In this document: in pieces, positions 48,731 through 56,941 of the stretch
Position numbering within the stretch: the stretch's first letter is position 1
Layout of the letters: each line of letters starts with the position of its first letter
Source: Embleya scabrispora
GTDB lineage: Bacteria > Actinomycetota > Actinomycetes > Streptomycetales > Streptomycetaceae
DNA: 64,000 nucleotides
Assembly (NCBI RefSeq): GCF_002024165.1
Contig: NZ_MWQN01000003.1
Location: forward strand, 744,001-808,000
Reading direction: 5' to 3'
The notes under the pieces: generated by a model
Told to the model about the DNA's origin: nothing
Seen by the model: only the letters and a program-made list of their open reading frames with translations
The model's database searches: none
Program-made: the position numbers and the translations under genes

Positions 48731-49201
48731 GTGTTCACGAGCGTCCTGATGGTCGAGCAGCCGCTGTCCGCGGCGGACGTCGACTTCGTCACCTCCCTCC
48801 ACGACGACACGATGTCCTTCGTCGTGTTGCTACAGCCGCGCGGCGGCGATGAACGCCTGCTGCGCGCCATCGATGATGTCGCCCTGGGCGAACTCCGGCA
48901 GGCGGCCCACGAATCCGACGAGCCCGAGGGCGAGGAGGCCCGCCGGCCCGCCGCCCTCGCCCTGGAGCACTCGCTCCGCGGCCTGCGGAACGCGGGAAGC
49001 GAGGCCGTCGGACAAGTGGTCGAGGGCCATCCGCTGGATCTGCTCCGGTCCGTGGTCGAGCGGACGCAGGCCGACGAGGTGATCGTCCTGACGGCCCCGC
49101 ACCTGGTCGAGGAGTTCTTCCACCGGGACTGGGCGAGCCGTGCCCGGCACAAGGTGGGTGTCCCGGTGCTGAAGCTGTACGCCCACAGCGACGAGGAGTG
49201 A
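48731..49201 (+). CDS. Universal-stress-protein-like fold, unknown function, 156 aa
   Basis: Soluble protein with alternating strand/helix pattern: VFTSVLMVEQPLSAADVDFVTSLH, then VVLLQPRGGDERLLRAIDDVALGELRQA, an acidic stretch, VVERTQADEVIVLTAPHLVEEFFHRDWASRARHKVGVPVLKLYAH. The strand VIVLTAPH and the VGVPVLKL end resemble Usp-like nucleotide-fold proteins. Related proteins are common in streptomycete genomes, sometimes labelled as indole-glycerol-phosphate synthase without reason. The GTG at 48731 has GGAAGGG 6 bases upstream; ATG 48749 is possible. Confidence 0.68.
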   Translation: MFTSVLMVEQPLSAADVDFVTSLHDDTMSFVVLLQPRGGDERLLRAIDDVALGELRQAAHESDEPEGEEARRPAALALEHSLRGLRNAGSEAVGQVVEGHPLDLLRSVVERTQADEVIVLTAPHLVEEFFHRDWASRARHKVGVPVLKLYAHSDEE

Positions 49202-49217
49202 CGCGGGTCGCCGCGCG

Positions 49218-50249
49218 TCACCCGGGTCGGCGCGGGTCGGCGGCCGCCAGGGGTGCGGCCACGCCCTCGGCAGTGGGCTCCGGTGGCGGCGTCACATAGA
49301 CGGGAGTGGGATCCGCCTCCGGGGTGGCGGGGGTCGCGGGCGTCGGGGTGGGGGCGGGGAGTTGGCCTGCGACGATGGCGGCCAGGGCGAGGGCGAAGCC
49401 GGCGAGCTGGATCGGACCCAGCGTCTGGTCGAGGACGACGGCTCCCAGCGTGGCGGCGACCAGCGGGGAGAGCAGGCCGAGGACCGCGACGGAGGTGACG
49501 GGCAGCAGTCCGATGCCCTGGAACCACAGGACGTAGGTGATCAGGCCGCCGACCACGCCCAGCCAGAGGTAGCCGGCGGCGGCGTTCGCGTCGATCGCCG
49601 GCGGCGCTCCCTCGGCCAGGAAGGTGACCGGTACCAGGAACAGGCCCCCGGCGGTCATCTGCCACCCGGCGAAGGCCAGCGGGCCGACCCCGTCCGGGCG
49701 TCCCCAGCGTTTGGTGAGCGTCAGGCCGGACGCCATCATGGCCGCGCTCCCGAGGCCCGCCGCGATGCCGACGGTGTCGAGCGCCGCGTTCGGCCCGATC
49801 ACCACCAGACCGACGCCGACGGCACCCGTCACGCCCCAGAACAACCGCCGCAAGGACAGGCGTTCGTGCAGCACGCCGACGGCCAGGACGGCGACGATCA
49901 GCGGTTGCGCCGCGGACAGCGTGGCGGCGACGCCACCGGGCAGGCGTTCGGCCGCGATGAACAGCAGTGGCAGGAACAGTCCGATGTTCAGGACGCCGAG
50001 CGCCGCGGCCTTGGCCCACCAGGCGCCGCGCGGCAGCGTCCGGGTAAGCGCCAGCGCGATCAGGCCGGCGGGCAGCGCGCGCATCAGGCCCGCGAAGAGC
50101 GGGTGTCCGGACGGAAGCAGTTCGGTGGTGACGATGTAGGTCGTGCCCCACACCAGGGGTGCCAGGGCGGTCAGGGCGGTGCGCGGCAGGCTCCCGTGGC
50201 GGGCGCCGCCCGCGCCGCCGGACGGCCCTCGGCCGGCTCGGCTTGTCAT
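49218..50249 (-). CDS. EamA-family (DMT) exporter, 343 aa
   Basis: Ten-TM drug/metabolite transporter with two EamA repeats (about 25-155 and 165-295): WGTTYIVTTELLP, AAQPLIVAVLAVGVLHERLS ends the first, LSPLVAATLGAVVLDQTL the second. The C-terminal 45 residues are Pro/Thr/Ala-rich and probably disordered (PTPTPATPATPE). It starts 80 bases from the divergent LysR gene, a typical arrangement in which LysR controls the exporter. Likely substrate an amino acid or similar metabolite. Confidence 0.87.
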   Translation of the reverse strand: MTSRAGRGPSGGAGGARHGSLPRTALTALAPLVWGTTYIVTTELLPSGHPLFAGLMRALPAGLIALALTRTLPRGAWWAKAAALGVLNIGLFLPLLFIAAERLPGGVAATLSAAQPLIVAVLAVGVLHERLSLRRLFWGVTGAVGVGLVVIGPNAALDTVGIAAGLGSAAMMASGLTLTKRWGRPDGVGPLAFAGWQMTAGGLFLVPVTFLAEGAPPAIDANAAAGYLWLGVVGGLITYVLWFQGIGLLPVTSVAVLGLLSPLVAATLGAVVLDQTLGPIQLAGFALALAAIVAGQLPAPTPTPATPATPEADPTPVYVTPPPEPTAEGVAAPLAAADPRRPG

Positions 50250-50329
50250 GGCTCGAAGTCTGACCCGGGATCGATCGATGAGTCCAAGACATGTTTGTCA
50301 CCGCATCGATCTCGATTCAAGATGGATGC

Positions 50330-51322
50330 ATGGAGCTCCAACAGATGCGCTACGTCGTCGCCGTGGCCGAGACCAACAGCTTCACCCGCGCGGCGGAACG
50401 CTGCCTGGTCGTGCAGTCGGCCCTCAGCCACCAGATCGCCCGGCTCGAACGCGAACTCGGCGCGCGACTGTTCGCCCGAACCAGTCGGCGTGTGCAACTC
50501 ACCGCCGCGGGCGAGGCGTTCCTGCCCGCCGCTCGGCAGTGCCTGGACGCGGCCGAACGGGCCGCGGCCGAGGTCGCCGCCGCCGTCGGCGAAGTACGCG
50601 GACGCCTCGCCGTCGGCCTGATCCCCACCGTCTCCGCCGCCGACATCCCGGACGCGCTCGGCGACTTCCGCCGGCGCTACCCGCAGGTACGGATCAGCCT
50701 GCGGGTCGGTGCCAGCGACGACCTGCTCGATCAGGTCCGGGACGGGACACTCGACGTCGCCTTCCTCGGCCTGCCCACCACCGCCCACCCCCAGGGCGTG
50801 GCCGCCCACGAACTCGGCCGGGACCACCTCGTGGCCATGGTCTCCCCCGACCACCCGCTCGCCGGCGCGTCGACCGTCGACCTGCACCGGCTCTCCGCCG
50901 AGGTCTTCGTGGACCTCCCGGCCGGGACCGCCGGACGCATCCAGTCCGACCAGGCCTTCGCGGCGGCCGGGCTCACCCGCGACGTCGCCTTCGAGATCAC
51001 CACCACCGACTTCATCCCCCGCCTGGTCGGCCGCGGCCTGTGCGTGGCGATGTTGCCGGCCGCCTACGCGCCGCGCTTCGCCGGTGTCGTCACACTGGAG
51101 ATCGTCGACGCGCCGGCGCGGGTCGAGTACGTCGTCTGGAGTCGCTTCGCCCGCACCCCGGCGGCAAGCGCGTTCCTCGGCGTGCTCGGTATCCCCGGCG
51201 AGCCGACGACGCGTGAGCCGACGGCCGGAAAACCCGGGCGCACCCCGCCGATCCCGGGCGCAGCGTCCGGGGCGGCCGGTAGCGTATCGGCAGCCACGAC
51301 CACCCCGGGAGATCGCTCGTGA
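50330..51322 (+). CDS. LysR-family regulator, 330 aa
   Basis: N-terminal winged HTH at residues 1-60 (MELQQMRYVVAVAETNSFTRAAERCLVVQSALSHQIARLE), then the LysR substrate-binding domain from about 88 to 290 and a Pro/Thr-rich tail. The ATG at 50330 has no good ribosome site. A GATCGATCGAT dyad and a spaced TCGAT/ATTCAAG block lie in the 80-base gap toward the divergent EamA gene, the probable target. The stop overlaps the NIPSNAP start by GTGA. Confidence 0.87.
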   Translation: MELQQMRYVVAVAETNSFTRAAERCLVVQSALSHQIARLERELGARLFARTSRRVQLTAAGEAFLPAARQCLDAAERAAAEVAAAVGEVRGRLAVGLIPTVSAADIPDALGDFRRRYPQVRISLRVGASDDLLDQVRDGTLDVAFLGLPTTAHPQGVAAHELGRDHLVAMVSPDHPLAGASTVDLHRLSAEVFVDLPAGTAGRIQSDQAFAAAGLTRDVAFEITTTDFIPRLVGRGLCVAMLPAAYAPRFAGVVTLEIVDAPARVEYVVWSRFARTPAASAFLGVLGIPGEPTTREPTAGKPGRTPPIPGAASGAAGSVSAATTTPGDRS

Positions 51323-51654
51323 TTCTCGAGATTCGTACGTACCGCCTGAAGCCGGGCACCACCGACGACTTCGTCCGCGTGATGCGGGAGGAGGCGGTGC
51401 CGATGCTGGAGAAGGCCGGCATCCGCGTCGTCGCCTGCGGATCCTCGCTCGTCGCCGAGGAGGGCCACGAAGAGGCCTACCTGATCCGCGCGTTCGCCTC
51501 ACTCGACGAACACCGCGAACAGGAGGATGCCTTCTACGCAAGCGACACCTGGCGCCAAGGCCCCCGCGAGGGCGTCGTATCACGCATCGAGAGCTACCAC
51601 TCGATCGTCATCGAAACCCCCGAAGAGGCCGCCACGATCCTCCACCGGGCCTGA
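51319..51654 (+). CDS. NIPSNAP-family protein, 111 aa
   Basis: Small dimeric ferredoxin-like alpha/beta protein: MILEIRTYRLKPGTTDDFVRVMREEAVPML, a central strand VVACGSSLVAEEGHEEAYLIRAFASLDEHREQEDAFYASDTWRQGP and a last strand ESYHSIVIETPEE. This is the NIPSNAP pattern; the enzymatic role of the family is unclear. The GTG start overlaps the LysR stop (GTGA), so it is made from the same transcript. It is followed by the unusual repeat array. Confidence 0.85.
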   Translation: MILEIRTYRLKPGTTDDFVRVMREEAVPMLEKAGIRVVACGSSLVAEEGHEEAYLIRAFASLDEHREQEDAFYASDTWRQGPREGVVSRIESYHSIVIETPEEAATILHRA

Positions 51655-52330
51655 CCCAGACCCCCGTACACCCGAACAGATCCCGGCCCTCGGCGAACCA
51701 CAACGCCCGCACGGCACTCCGCGACCCACCAAGGCCCGCACACCCCTGCACTCACAACCCGCACCCGCACACCACCTTGCGTATCACCGGGCCCCGCGCA
51801 CGCCTTCAGAAACCACAACACCCGCCCGGCACTCCGCTTTCACCGAGGCCCGTACGCCCCTGCGCAAACCACCGGGCCCCGGACACCACCTTGCGTATCA
51901 CCGGGCTTTCGCACGCCCCTACACGAACCACAGCACCCACACGGCACTGCCGCGTTTCGCCGAGGTCCCCGCGGCCCTGGCCGTACCCACCAAGCCCCGC
52001 GAGCCACTTCGCGTATCACCGCACCTCGTACGGCGCTTCGCGAACCGCCGTATCCGCAGGGCACTTCGCAACCCACCAAGGCCCGCACGCCCCCGCGCGC
52101 ACAACCCACCCCCGCACACCATCTTGCGTATCACCGGGGCTCGCGCGCCCCTACACGAACCACAGCGCCCGCACGGCACTGCCGCGTTTCGCCGAGGTCC
52201 GCGCGGCTCCGGGCGTACCTACCCCGCCCCGCAAGCCACTTCGCGTATCACCGCGCCTCGTAGGGCGCTTCGCGAACCGCCGCATCCGCACAGCACTTCG
52301 CGATTCGCGCTTCGTCGAGCGCCGCACGGC
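51655..52330. repeat. Array of about 116-bp degenerate tandem repeats with GCGTATCACCG cores
   Basis: Five copies of GCGTATCACCG occur at 51779, 51893, 52011, 52126 and 52243, spaced 114, 118, 115 and 117 bases. Copies 1, 2 and 4 are in the form CTTGCGTATCACCGG, copies 3 and 5 in the form CTTCGCGTATCACCGC. The sequence between them is also repeated: 51921-52070 matches 52153-52302 (offset 232) and 51724-51790 matches 52071-52137 (offset 347, three units), each about 85% by eye. All frames stay open by chance of base composition and give Pro/Arg/Thr-rich strings, so I read it as non-coding. It is not a CRISPR array: the units differ and no separate spacers exist. Confidence 0.75.
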
Positions 52331-52604
52331 TCTACGCGTACCTCCCGGGCCCGTACGGCACTTCGACTGCCGGCGGGCCGCGCAACCCCTCGGCTGCCAC
52401 CCGCCGCGCGGTACGGTGATCCTCGTGCATCGCCATCGCGTCATCACCCCGCCGCCCCGCCACTGAGCGGGGCGTCTCTCGGGTCCGGCAGGCCGTTGTC
52501 GCCGAGGCCCCATTCGGTGCTGCCCGATGTGCAGTGATCCGTGTCGAATCGCCGACTCCCCGCTCCGACGTTGTCCTCGTCCACGTCGAAGTCGGAGCTT
52601 CCCC

Positions 52605-53537
52605 ATGTCCGCACGTCCATCGTCGTTCCTTCCGGCATCCTCCTCGGCCGCCGCCCGCAACCCGCGCGGCGGCACCGGCCTGCTGATCCTCGCCGGCCTG
52701 CTCTGGGGCACCGGCGGCCTCGCCGGCTCCCTCCTCGCCTCCCGCGCGGGGCTGAGCCCACTGGCCGTCGCCGCATACCGCCTGCTGCTCGGCGGCATCC
52801 TGATCACCGCCTACGCCGCGGCCGGCGGCCGCCTCGGGATCCTTCCGCGCGGACGGGCCGCACTGACCCGGATCACGACCTCCGGCCTGTTGCTCGCGAT
52901 CTTCCAGGCCGCGTACTTCGGCGCGGTGGCGGCCACTTCCGTCGGTATGGCCACGCTGACCACGATGGTCGGCGTCACCGTCATGGTGACCGTCGGATCC
53001 GCGCTGCTCGACCGGAGGCGGCCCTCGCGCCGCGCCCTCGGCACCCTCGTCGCCGCCGCGAGCGGCCTGGTCCTCCTGCTCGGCTCACCCACCGCCGGAG
53101 GCCACCGGGTGGCGGGCGCCGCGCTGGCCCTGCTCGCCGCGGCCGGCTTCGCCGTATTGTCCCTGGACCGCCGCGAACAACCGGCCGGGCTGGACCGCAT
53201 CGCCTCCACCGGCCTGAGCTTCCTCGCCGGAGCGGCCCTGCTCCTGCCCGCCGGACTCGTATCCGGGATGACCTTCCAGGTCCGCCCCGACACCCTCGGC
53301 GCCCTGCTCTTCCTCGGCCTGTTCCCGACCGCCGCCGCCTACACCGGCTACTTCGCCGGACTCCACCGTGCCGGCCCCGGCGCCGGCACGATCGCCGTAC
53401 TTCTGGAACCGCTCACCGCCACCGTCCTCGCCGTGCTGCTCCACGGCGAACACCTCGACGGCCGCCGGATCCTCGGCGGCCTCCTCGTCCTGATCGCCGT
53501 CTCCATCCAACAGATGGCCTCCCGCAATACCTCCTGA
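52605..53537 (+). CDS. EamA-family (DMT) exporter, 310 aa
   Basis: Ten-TM transporter with two EamA units. GLLWGTGGLAGSLLASRAGLSPLAVAAYRLLLGG starts the first, ending near GSALLDRRRPSRR; FPTAAAYTGYFAGLHRAGPGAGTIAVLLEPLTATVLAVLLHGEHL ends the second. The ATG at 52605 follows GGAG about 8-9 bases upstream. The gene is downstream of the repeat array and followed by a perfect hairpin, so it is monocistronic. It differs clearly from the other EamA gene in this window. Substrate unknown. Confidence 0.87.
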   Translation: MSARPSSFLPASSSAAARNPRGGTGLLILAGLLWGTGGLAGSLLASRAGLSPLAVAAYRLLLGGILITAYAAAGGRLGILPRGRAALTRITTSGLLLAIFQAAYFGAVAATSVGMATLTTMVGVTVMVTVGSALLDRRRPSRRALGTLVAAASGLVLLLGSPTAGGHRVAGAALALLAAAGFAVLSLDRREQPAGLDRIASTGLSFLAGAALLLPAGLVSGMTFQVRPDTLGALLFLGLFPTAAAYTGYFAGLHRAGPGAGTIAVLLEPLTATVLAVLLHGEHLDGRRILGGLLVLIAVSIQQMASRNTS

Positions 53538-53550
53538 CCCCTGCCGCCCG

Positions 53551-53584
53551 CCCGGGAGTTGCCGCAGACCGCAACTCCCGGGCA
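53551..53584. terminator. Strong hairpin after EamA gene
   Basis: Perfect 13-bp arms (GCCCGGGAGTTGC at 53551-53563, GCAACTCCCGGGC at 53572-53584) and an 8-base loop, 13 bases after the stop. It separates the exporter from the convergent lipase gene. Confidence 0.78.
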
Positions 53585-53756
53585 TCCAACCCGTCCCACC
53601 GGCCCGTCTCGGGCGACGGCGACGAGATCCTGCCGCAAGCCCCGGCGAGCACCGGCAACGGCGTCTTCCGCGTCCCCGCCCAGGACACTCGCACGTTGCC
53701 CACCCGGATGACCACCGCCCCGCGCGTGGACCCGCTCGGAGCGCGGTACGGGCCGG

Positions 53757-54650
53757 CTATGCCCTGCTGTTCGACGGGGTCAGGTTTTTCTCGATGGCCG
53801 CGATGTAGCGGGTCACGGAGTGGTCCTTGACGCCGTCGGTCGCCGATCCGAACGGGTCCCCGACCATCGACGTGGCGCGACCGGTCAGGCCGCCGAGACC
53901 CGCGACGCCCGCCGACTTCTCGGTCAGGCGCCCGTCGCCGTCGAACCAGCGGAGCCGGTCGACGTGCGTGAACGCCGGCTCCGGCGGCAGTTCCGGAACG
54001 ATGTCGTGGTGATTGACGAACCGGTGGTACCGATCCTTGAACGCGGTCCGGTGCGCCGCGGCCAGCAGCCGCTCACAGGTGCGCGGCTGGCCGAACGTGT
54101 ACACGCCGTCCGGGAGGCGCCGCGGGTCCTCGAAGTACAGCCGCGCCCCGGCCAGCATCGCCAGCGCGCCGCCGAGGCTGTGCCCGGTGAACCACACCGT
54201 GCGGCCGTCGCCGTCCAACTCCGCCAGCGCGTCACGAAGTTGCGGATACACCGAGGACAACGCCCGGTCGAATCCGTAGTGCACGAAGCCCTTGCCGCCC
54301 GGTCCCGGGGAGGGCGGGGTGGTGCCGTCGGTGAGCCAGTCCCGGATCTGCGCCGGCTCGGTACCCCGGAACGCCACCACGATCATCCGGTCGGACACGG
54401 CGACATACGCCTGCGTGTCCTCGATCGGAAACGGCATCGCGTGCGTCGACTTCAGGTGCCGCACCTCGTCGAACCCCCACTCCCGGGCCTGTTGTTCGAC
54501 GACATCCGGTTCCTTGTACGCGAGCGCGGCGGCCTGAGCCATCCAATAGGCCTGCTCGAGGCTGTAACCGGACGCGGAATGATCCAACGGCGCAACCACC
54601 ACGGCATACTCCCGATCGAAACGACTGTGAACGAAGGTCGTGATCCGCAT
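53757..54650 (-). CDS. Lipase class 3 family protein, 297 aa
   Basis: Triacylglycerol-lipase-like alpha/beta hydrolase without signal peptide. VVAFRGTEPAQIRDWLTDG is the oxyanion/lid-side signature of class 3 lipases, GHSLGGALAMLAGARL the nucleophile elbow, GVYTFGQPRTCERL follows as in the family, then FVNHHDIVPELPP with the Asp. The His is probably in the C-terminal part (VKDHSVTRYIAAIE). The ATG at 54650 has GAGGCGG upstream; the frame goes on to a GTG at 54683. Substrate unknown. Confidence 0.85.
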   Translation of the reverse strand: MRITTFVHSRFDREYAVVVAPLDHSASGYSLEQAYWMAQAAALAYKEPDVVEQQAREWGFDEVRHLKSTHAMPFPIEDTQAYVAVSDRMIVVAFRGTEPAQIRDWLTDGTTPPSPGPGGKGFVHYGFDRALSSVYPQLRDALAELDGDGRTVWFTGHSLGGALAMLAGARLYFEDPRRLPDGVYTFGQPRTCERLLAAAHRTAFKDRYHRFVNHHDIVPELPPEPAFTHVDRLRWFDGDGRLTEKSAGVAGLGGLTGRATSMVGDPFGSATDGVKDHSVTRYIAAIEKNLTPSNSRA

Positions 54651-54850
54651 GCCCCGCCGCCTCGACCGCGACATCGTCCCCACCGGGATTCACCCGTCCG
54701 GGCCGGCACTCCGGGGGCCAACGGGAGCAACGTATCGGTCCGTTCGGGCCGGCCGGCGGCCGTGTCGGGTCAGAGGCCGTCGTCGACGCCGTCGAAACCT
54801 TCACCATCCGGGTCCGTACCCGCGCTGCGGGAGGGCGTGTTGACGGAGTC

Positions 54851-54872
54851 AGTAGTTAGGAGCCATACTACT
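54851..54872. promoter_or_regulatory. MarR operator upstream of marR-type gene
   Basis: AGTAGT-N10-ACTACT dyad with centre TAGGAGCCAT, overlapping the leader just before the MarR ATG. The inner TTAGG-AGC is shared with the site at 55508-55535, so both are probably bound by the MarR protein. Confidence 0.65.
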
Positions 54873-54876
54873 TGTC

Positions 54877-55395
54877 ATGCACCACGACCCACTGCCCGAG
54901 GAAACCCCCACGCTCGATCAGGCGGCCCGCCAGATCCGGCGCTACGGGCTCGACGCCGACCCGCAGGCCGTGCTGGTCGCCGTACGATTGCTGGCGGCCG
55001 GGGCGCGACTGGGGCAGGCGGTCGAGGCGCACTTCGCCGGATTCGGCCTGTCGGCCGGCCGCTATCGGTTGCTGGCGGCCCTGGAGGACGCCGACGGGGA
55101 GATGACCCCCTCGGGCCTCGCCGATGTACTCGGGGTCACCCGGGCAACGGTGACCGGACTGCTCGCCGGCCTGGAGCGGGAGGCACTGGTGCTGCGCCGA
55201 CCGTCCGCCGAGGACGGCCGCTCCGCCGTGGTCGTGCTGACCGCACGGGGGGCGCGGAAGATGCGCGAGTTGGCTCCGACGCACTTCGGCCGACTCCAGG
55301 AGATGGTGAGCGCGCTCGACCCCGGGGAGCGCACCGTCTTCCTGGACCTGCTCGGTCGTGTGGTCCGGGGGATCCCCGCGCTGACGGCCGAGTAG
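54877..55395 (+). CDS. MarR-family regulator, 172 aa
   Basis: Winged-HTH repressor of the MarR type: helix-rich N-terminus (VAVRLLAAGARLGQAVEAHFAGFGLSAGRYRLL), recognition helix region TPSGLADVLGVTRATVTGLLAGLEREALVLR near 72-102, wing RRPSAEDGRSAVVVLTARGARK and C-terminal dimer helices. The ATG at 54877 is 12 bases after TTAGGAG, so the ribosome site is weak, and the operator overlaps it, which fits autoregulation. Probable target: the membrane protein/NmrA pair behind the second operator. Confidence 0.87.
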   Translation: MHHDPLPEETPTLDQAARQIRRYGLDADPQAVLVAVRLLAAGARLGQAVEAHFAGFGLSAGRYRLLAALEDADGEMTPSGLADVLGVTRATVTGLLAGLEREALVLRRPSAEDGRSAVVVLTARGARKMRELAPTHFGRLQEMVSALDPGERTVFLDLLGRVVRGIPALTAE

Positions 55396-55507
55396 CACCC
55401 GGATTTCCCCCAGCACTTCTCGCGCCCCGCCCCGCCCCGTCGTGTAGGTATGCCGTCCCAGGTTGTCGTCACGTGTGTGCGATGACCGGAGGCGGCCTTT
55501 TCTTCGG

Positions 55508-55535
55508 CCATATAGTTAGGGAGCTAATTATATGG
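55508..55535. promoter_or_regulatory. MarR operator and -10 element of the membrane protein/NmrA operon
   Basis: Near-perfect dyad: CCATATAGTTAG, GGAG spacer, CTAATTATATGG, with 11 of 12 pairs matching. It includes TATAGT, a good -10 element, so a bound repressor would block the promoter. The inner part repeats the TTAGG-AGC of the site before the MarR gene. Confidence 0.72.
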
Positions 55536-55562
55536 CGACCCCGAAACGGAGCTCGATATCCC

Positions 55563-56042
55563 ATGAGGCAGGAACGTTCCATCGGACGTGGCGCCGGCCC
55601 ACCCCCCTTCACGCTGTGGCGGGAGGTATTGGTCGCCTACCTCGCCCCCGCCCTGATGGCCGGAGCGGGCGGCGTGGCCACCGGACAGCAGGAGTTGACC
55701 ATCGCCGCCTGCACGTCGATCGCCGGAACCTCGGCGATCGTGGCCGCACTCGTCGGCTCCTGGCTGCAACGGCGCGGGCCGCGCCGGAGCCGGCTGACCT
55801 CGATCCCCCGGGTGGTCCCGACCGCCGTCCTGGCGCTCGCGGTCACCGCCCTCGCGGCGTGCGTCGGCTGGTTCGTCGGGGGCCAGGTGCCGGAGCGGAT
55901 CATCCCGCACCACGGGAACTGGCCGGACCGGCTGCGCCTGGACCTGCCCCTGTCGGCGGCCCTGGCCACCACCATCGTCACCTGGCGCTGGCTCGGCGCC
56001 CAACGGCACCATTCACCCACGACACAGGGAGCACGGACATGA
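55563..56042 (+). CDS. Small membrane protein, 159 aa
   Basis: Four hydrophobic segments (about 22-40, 46-66, 84-106 and 130-150) with short loops; the first loop contains the ATGQQ...TSIAGTSAIVAALVGSW stretch. No transport or enzyme motif is recognised. The ATG at 55563 is chosen as the first good start after the operator; a GGAG lies 11-12 bases upstream, rather far. The stop overlaps the NmrA gene by ATGA, so the two are co-translated under the MarR-type operator. Confidence 0.65.
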   Translation: MRQERSIGRGAGPPPFTLWREVLVAYLAPALMAGAGGVATGQQELTIAACTSIAGTSAIVAALVGSWLQRRGPRRSRLTSIPRVVPTAVLALAVTALAACVGWFVGGQVPERIIPHHGNWPDRLRLDLPLSAALATTIVTWRWLGAQRHHSPTTQGART

Positions 56043-56905
56043 TCGTCGTCATGGGCGCGACCGGAACCACCGGAAGCGCGGTTCTCCACCGCCTGGTCGC
56101 CCTCGGCGTCCCGAGCCGCGCGCTGAGCCGGGACCCGGACGCGCTGCGCAACCGCCTCCACGGGCCGGCCCGCGCGCTGGTGGAGGTACGGGGGGCGGAC
56201 GCGACGGACCCGGATTCGCTGCGCAAGGCGTTCGACGGCGCAAGCCAACTGTTCCTCGCCATGGCCAACAGTCCGGCGCAGGTGGCCCACGAAACGTGCG
56301 CGATCTCCGTCGCGGCCGCCGCCGGCTTCCGACACGTCGTCAAACTCTCGGCTCCGGAGGCCGCGTCGGACTCGCCGGTCGCCGTCTCGCGCGGCCACCA
56401 CATCATCGAGCGGGCGCTGCGCGACACGGGCCTGCCGCACACCGTGCTCCGGCCGTACGCGTTCATGCAGAAACTGCTGACCCTCGCCCCGTCGATCGCC
56501 GCCGAAGGCGTGTTCCCGGGCAGCATGGGCAACGCCCCCTGCAACTACGTCGACTGCCGCGACATCGGCGACGTGGCCGCCGAGATCCTGACCCGTCCGG
56601 ATCTCGGCGGCCACACCTACACCCTCACCGGCGACCGCACCTACACCAACCCCGAACTGGCGGACCTGCTCAGTCGCACCCTGGGCCGCCCCATCCGCTA
56701 CATCGACCTGCCGACCGAGGCCATGCACACCACCCTGACCACCGCCGCCGGCCTCCCCGTCTGGCTCGCCGACCACATCGTCGAGATCCAACAACTGGCC
56801 ATCACCCACCCGGAGTCGCCGACCCGAACGGTCGAAACCCTCCTGAACCGCCGGCCACGCACACTGGAGTCCTTCCTCACGGAGAACGCCCACCACTTCC
56901 AATAG
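56039..56905 (+). CDS. NmrA-family NAD(P)-binding protein, 288 aa
   Basis: Atypical short-chain dehydrogenase with Rossmann motif VVMGATGTTGSAVLHRLV at residues 4-21; the family includes redox sensors and quinone or NADPH-dependent reductases (QorB-like). VVKLSAPEA and ADLLSRTLGRPIRYIDLP are also typical. The SDR tyrosine is absent, as is usual in NmrA proteins. The start overlaps the membrane-protein gene by ATGA and the operon is under a MarR-type operator, a pattern often seen for oxidative or electrophile-stress defence (inference). Confidence 0.83.
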   Translation: MIVVMGATGTTGSAVLHRLVALGVPSRALSRDPDALRNRLHGPARALVEVRGADATDPDSLRKAFDGASQLFLAMANSPAQVAHETCAISVAAAAGFRHVVKLSAPEAASDSPVAVSRGHHIIERALRDTGLPHTVLRPYAFMQKLLTLAPSIAAEGVFPGSMGNAPCNYVDCRDIGDVAAEILTRPDLGGHTYTLTGDRTYTNPELADLLSRTLGRPIRYIDLPTEAMHTTLTTAAGLPVWLADHIVEIQQLAITHPESPTRTVETLLNRRPRTLESFLTENAHHFQ

Positions 56906-56941
56906 CCACGCGCGCACGCGCACTTCGGGGCGGTCGAGTCG

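Noticed and set aside
51655-52330. CRISPR array
   Set aside because: Whole units are repeated with divergence and there are no unique spacers or cas genes.
51527-52537. Plus-strand open frames through the repeat array (336 and 585 codons)
   Set aside because: They give Pro/Arg/Thr/His-rich strings in several frames at once and have no start signal; the repeat, not a protein, explains them.
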